Assembly: GCA_035509415.1 (NCBI GenBank)
Contig: DATJLQ010000002.1
Location: 1 to 51,309 of the forward strand
From: DATJLQ01 sp035509415
GTDB lineage: Bacteria > Pseudomonadota > Alphaproteobacteria > JACZXZ01
Direction of reading: 5' to 3'
DNA length: 51,309 bases
A program made the translations under genes and the position numbers. The notes beneath the pieces were generated by a model that saw only the letters and a program-made list of their open reading frames with translations, was not told the origin of the DNA and searched no databases. Below are positions 49,441 through 51,309 of this stretch, piece after piece (positions within the stretch are counted from its first letter, which is position 1; every line of letters starts with the position of its first letter).

Positions 49441-50160
49441 TCACTGAGTCTTTCGCCGCTTGAAGGCGGCGACATCGGCAGCACTCAGCTTGAACCACTC
49501 CCCATTAGCTCGTTTGTCGGCAAATCGACGGTGCCAATACGCTTCGATGCCAGGCGGGTCATCGGTGCGAATGGCATGAATCATCGAGGTCTCCTCAGGT
49601 AGAGAGGTCCGAATTTCTTTCACGCGGCGTTCAAGTTCGTCACTCCTGCCGATCTTGTAATGACTGCCAGAACGGAGGAGGTAGACGAGCCCCTCTCTAG
49701 AGGCGGCGCCTTCCTTTTCCGATCTAAAGGAGGCAGCGGATAACATCTCGGCAACGTCACCATACGCGGGATTGGCGCCTACCCATTTCGTCAGGTGGCG
49801 AAACATAGAAGGGGTGTTGTGGAAGTGACTTCGGAACGTGCTGGGGTCGGGAAAGTCGCTGTGTGCTCTACTGTACAAGCGTAATTCCATCGAACTCGGC
49901 GCCCTCTTGAAATGTCGGCAAACCACCGCGAGTTTCGCGCAGAGGAAATCTTCGGTGAATCTTTCGGGCGGGTTGTTCGGCTGAAATCCTGCCTCTATTA
50001 GGGCATCCCCCCAACGAGCCCAATAAACGCCGCGCCAAGCCGACTTGCGAATACCGGTTGCTTGCTCGAACTGGCCCATGCCCGGCGGCCGACCGTTGCT
50101 GGCATCCGCCAACTTACGAATTTCGTTTAGGATTTGGTTGCGAACGTCGCTTTCGGTCAA
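49441..50160 (-). CDS. Homing-endonuclease-associated repeats plus T5orf172/Mug113 GIY-YIG domain, cargo gene 1
   Basis: 239 aa. The N-terminal half looks like two helical homing-endonuclease-associated repeats (ILNEIRKLADASNGRPPGMG...RWGDALIEAGF, then FLCAKLAVVCRHFKRAPSS), which bind DNA. The C-terminal ~85 residues are a T5orf172/Mug113 domain of the GIY-YIG superfamily: GLVYLLRSGSHYKIGRSDELERRV and HRRFADKRANGEWFKLS, with Glu in GIEAYWH. First gene of a two-gene unit. Could be a mobile nuclease or a defence gene; no precedent for the exact pair is known to me. Confidence 0.75.
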   Translation of the reverse strand: MTESDVRNQILNEIRKLADASNGRPPGMGQFEQATGIRKSAWRGVYWARWGDALIEAGFQPNNPPERFTEDFLCAKLAVVCRHFKRAPSSMELRLYSRAHSDFPDPSTFRSHFHNTPSMFRHLTKWVGANPAYGDVAEMLSAASFRSEKEGAASREGLVYLLRSGSHYKIGRSDELERRVKEIRTSLPEETSMIHAIRTDDPPGIEAYWHRRFADKRANGEWFKLSAADVAAFKRRKTQ

Positions 50161-50311
50161 TGCAGGTTACTCGCGTTTACCAATAGAGTTGTTGAATTCT
50201 CAGGTATCATAAGTTGCAATGGGGTGCAATCTTCACCGGAATCCGCGTTTGCGCCCCACCACAAGCCGCGGCGGGCGGCGGATTTCCTGCCCTTTTCGGC
50301 CTAAGCGAATT

Positions 50312-50365
50312 GTTGACATCGTAGGGGTCGCAAGTTCAATCCTTGCCGCGCCCACCATTTCCTTC
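50312..50365. repeat. attR, 54-bp direct repeat (right copy)
   Basis: Identical to 43973-44026. It holds only the 3' part of the tRNA (from the anticodon loop) and cannot make a tRNA. In the 364 bp between the cargo gene and the IS transposase gene it is the main feature. Confidence 0.95.
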
Positions 50366-50386
50366 AAGGACTTATGTCAGACGGTC

Positions 50387-50403
50387 GCGCCGTATTGCGG
50401 CGC
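50387..50403 (+). terminator. Hairpin beyond attR, possible original tRNA-Val terminator
   Basis: GCGCCG-TATTG-CGGCGC is a perfect 6-bp stem 22 bp past attR, followed by ACTTTCCCTGAACTTT. Before the element entered, it would have stood just behind the tRNA-Val gene. Confidence 0.35.
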
Positions 50404-50494
50404 ACTTTCCCTGAACTTTCTCTAATTCGTTCCGGGGACGTTTTGCGAACGGCAAAACCTAAACCGGCAAGATTCGTCACGCGATAATTTCGTG

Positions 50495-51309
50495 TGGCCT
50501 GCTGCCGGTTTGGTTGACAGTTGGTTAAGCTAATCCGGCCTTCACCTCGAATGCCATAGGGCTCATGTATCCGATGGTCGAGTGTCGACGCTTCGGATTG
50601 TAGAAGCACTCGATGTAGTCGAACACATCCGCCCTGGCTTCGTCACGCGAGCGGTATGTCTTGCGGCCGATCCGCTCAGTCTTCAGCGACGAGAAGAAGC
50701 TCTCCATGGCAGCGTTGTCCCACACGTTGCCGGAACGGCTCATCGAGCAGACGACGCCATTGTCGGCCATCAGCCGCTGGAACGGCTCGCTGGTGTATTG
50801 GCTGCCGCGATCGGAGTGGTGCAGCAGCGCATCAGGCTTGCCGCGGCGCCAGATCGCCATCACCAAGGCATCGGTGACGAGCTGCGCGGTCATCTCCGCG
50901 CTCATCGACCAGCCAACCACCCGGCGTGAGAACAGATCAACCACGGCAGCCACATAAAGCCAGCCCTCCGCCGTCCACACATACGTAAAGTCAGCAATCC
51001 ATTTGCGGTTCGGAGCCAGGGCGTCGAAGCGGCGGTTGAGCACGTTGGGAGCGACGGCGGCGGTCTGCCGCTCACCGAGATCGGGCGGCAGACGCCGCCG
51101 GCGCGGGCGTGCCTTGAGCGCCTGAGCTCGCATCAAACGTTCAATCCGGTGCAGCCCACACGATAGCCCGTCCGCCAGCATGTCGTGCCACACGCGACGG
51201 GCGCCATAGGTCCGGTCACTGGCCAGGAAGCTGGCCCGGACCTTTGCGCTCAGCTCTTCATCACTTCGGCTGCGCTGGCTGCGCGGACGTGTCAGCCAGG
51301 CATAGAAGC
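50495..51309 (-). mobile_element. IS3-family insertion sequence, one end
   Basis: The transposase gene runs off the window. A terminal-repeat candidate starting TGGCCTGCTGCCGGTTTGG at about 50495 lies 30 bp outside the stop codon and begins with TG as IS3 ends do. The other end and any target duplication are not visible. Confidence 0.65.
50525..51309 (-). CDS. IS3-family transposase OrfB (integrase core), 5' end outside the window
   Basis: At least 261 codons. An HTH_21-like region (RSDEELSAKVRASFLASDRTYGARRVW) precedes the rve integrase core with the DDE residues in WIADFTYVW, LLHHSDRGSQYTS and NAAMESFFSSLKTE, and the usual IS3 ending RRHSTIGYMSP. The frame is open to the window edge; full activity cannot be judged. 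Confidence 0.9.
   Translation of the reverse strand, partial: FYAWLTRPRSQRSRSDEELSAKVRASFLASDRTYGARRVWHDMLADGLSCGLHRIERLMRAQALKARPRRRRLPPDLGERQTAAVAPNVLNRRFDALAPNRKWIADFTYVWTAEGWLYVAAVVDLFSRRVVGWSMSAEMTAQLVTDALVMAIWRRGKPDALLHHSDRGSQYTSEPFQRLMADNGVVCSMSRSGNVWDNAAMESFFSSLKTERIGRKTYRSRDEARADVFDYIECFYNPKRRHSTIGYMSPMAFEVKAGLA

Larger units (their letters stand above)
43973..50365. mobile_element. Integrative mobilizable element in tRNA-Val, 6.34 kb
   Basis: Bounded by the 54-bp repeats. Contents in order: tyrosine integrase and excisionase-like gene (minus), DUF3987 protein, small protein and MobV-like relaxase (plus), two GIY-YIG-superfamily genes (minus). It has a relaxase but no mating-pair or coupling genes, which marks a mobilizable rather than self-transmissible element. 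Base composition is lower in GC than the chromosome, most so in 48851-50300. Confidence 0.88.

Noticed and set aside
50312..50365. Second tRNA-Val gene
   Set aside because: Only the 3' part from the anticodon loop is present; the 5' acceptor and D arm are missing, so it is attR.

Overview
The window is GC-rich, tightly packed chromosomal DNA from an alphaproteobacterium. Supporting hints are the hopanoid genes hpnI/hpnJ, hspQ, a SorA/SorB-type sulfite dehydrogenase pair, an intracellular PHA depolymerase with candidate PhaR sites, a FecR/DUF6600 protein and stop-start overlaps throughout. A Rhodospirillales- or Hyphomicrobiales-like soil or water organism fits best, but no rRNA or marker gene fixes the genus.

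Layout. 1-4622 (minus): a 2-oxoacid (pyruvate or acetoin type) dehydrogenase operon, E1alpha-E1beta-succinate-semialdehyde dehydrogenase-E2, with E2 cut by the window edge and a LacI-type palindrome upstream. 4900-5725: a higBA toxin-antitoxin pair with a double palindromic operator. 5753-9119: DUF302, HdeD-like, a small LecB-like lectin candidate, an amidohydrolase and a DUF3775 protein. 9290-11889: GST, phaZ and a 51-residue membrane peptide. 12008-18232: a GntR regulator overlapping a YdiJ-type FAD/Fe-S dehydrogenase, diverging from a serine-glyoxylate-type aminotransferase, then an ACS-family MFS transporter; this looks like one 2-hydroxyacid/glyoxylate unit. 18463-26670: a Crp/Fnr regulator, hspQ and a seven-gene sulfate uptake and activation operon cysH-D-N-P-T-W-A. 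26874-29958: a Pho box and pstCAB. 30213-32818: hpnI-hpnJ. 33111-34657: sulfite dehydrogenase (molybdoprotein plus cytochrome c) with an operator overlapping its promoter. 34853-43714: Cys-rich secreted protein, MATE transporter, gamma-glutamyltransferase, DUF6600 protein, lytic transglycosylase, a probable orphan sRNA, GNAT and N-formylglutamate amidohydrolase.

Accessory part. A complete tRNA-Val(GAC) gene (43944-44018) carries a 6.34-kb integrative element bounded by a perfect 54-bp direct repeat (43973-44026 and 50312-50365). It encodes a tyrosine integrase whose last codons and stop lie in the tRNA gene, an overlapping excisionase-like protein, a DUF3987 protein, a small unknown protein, a MobV-type relaxase and a lower-GC two-gene cargo of GIY-YIG-superfamily proteins beside attR. 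It reads as an integrative mobilizable element. An IS3-family element begins about 130 bp beyond attR and runs off the window.

Most promising leads: the integrase C terminus that should change when the element excises, the paired GIY-YIG cargo, the long hairpin after the DUF3987 gene, and the orphan sRNA at about 41989-42088 with its own promoter, UUUCCUCCCU segment and strong terminator.
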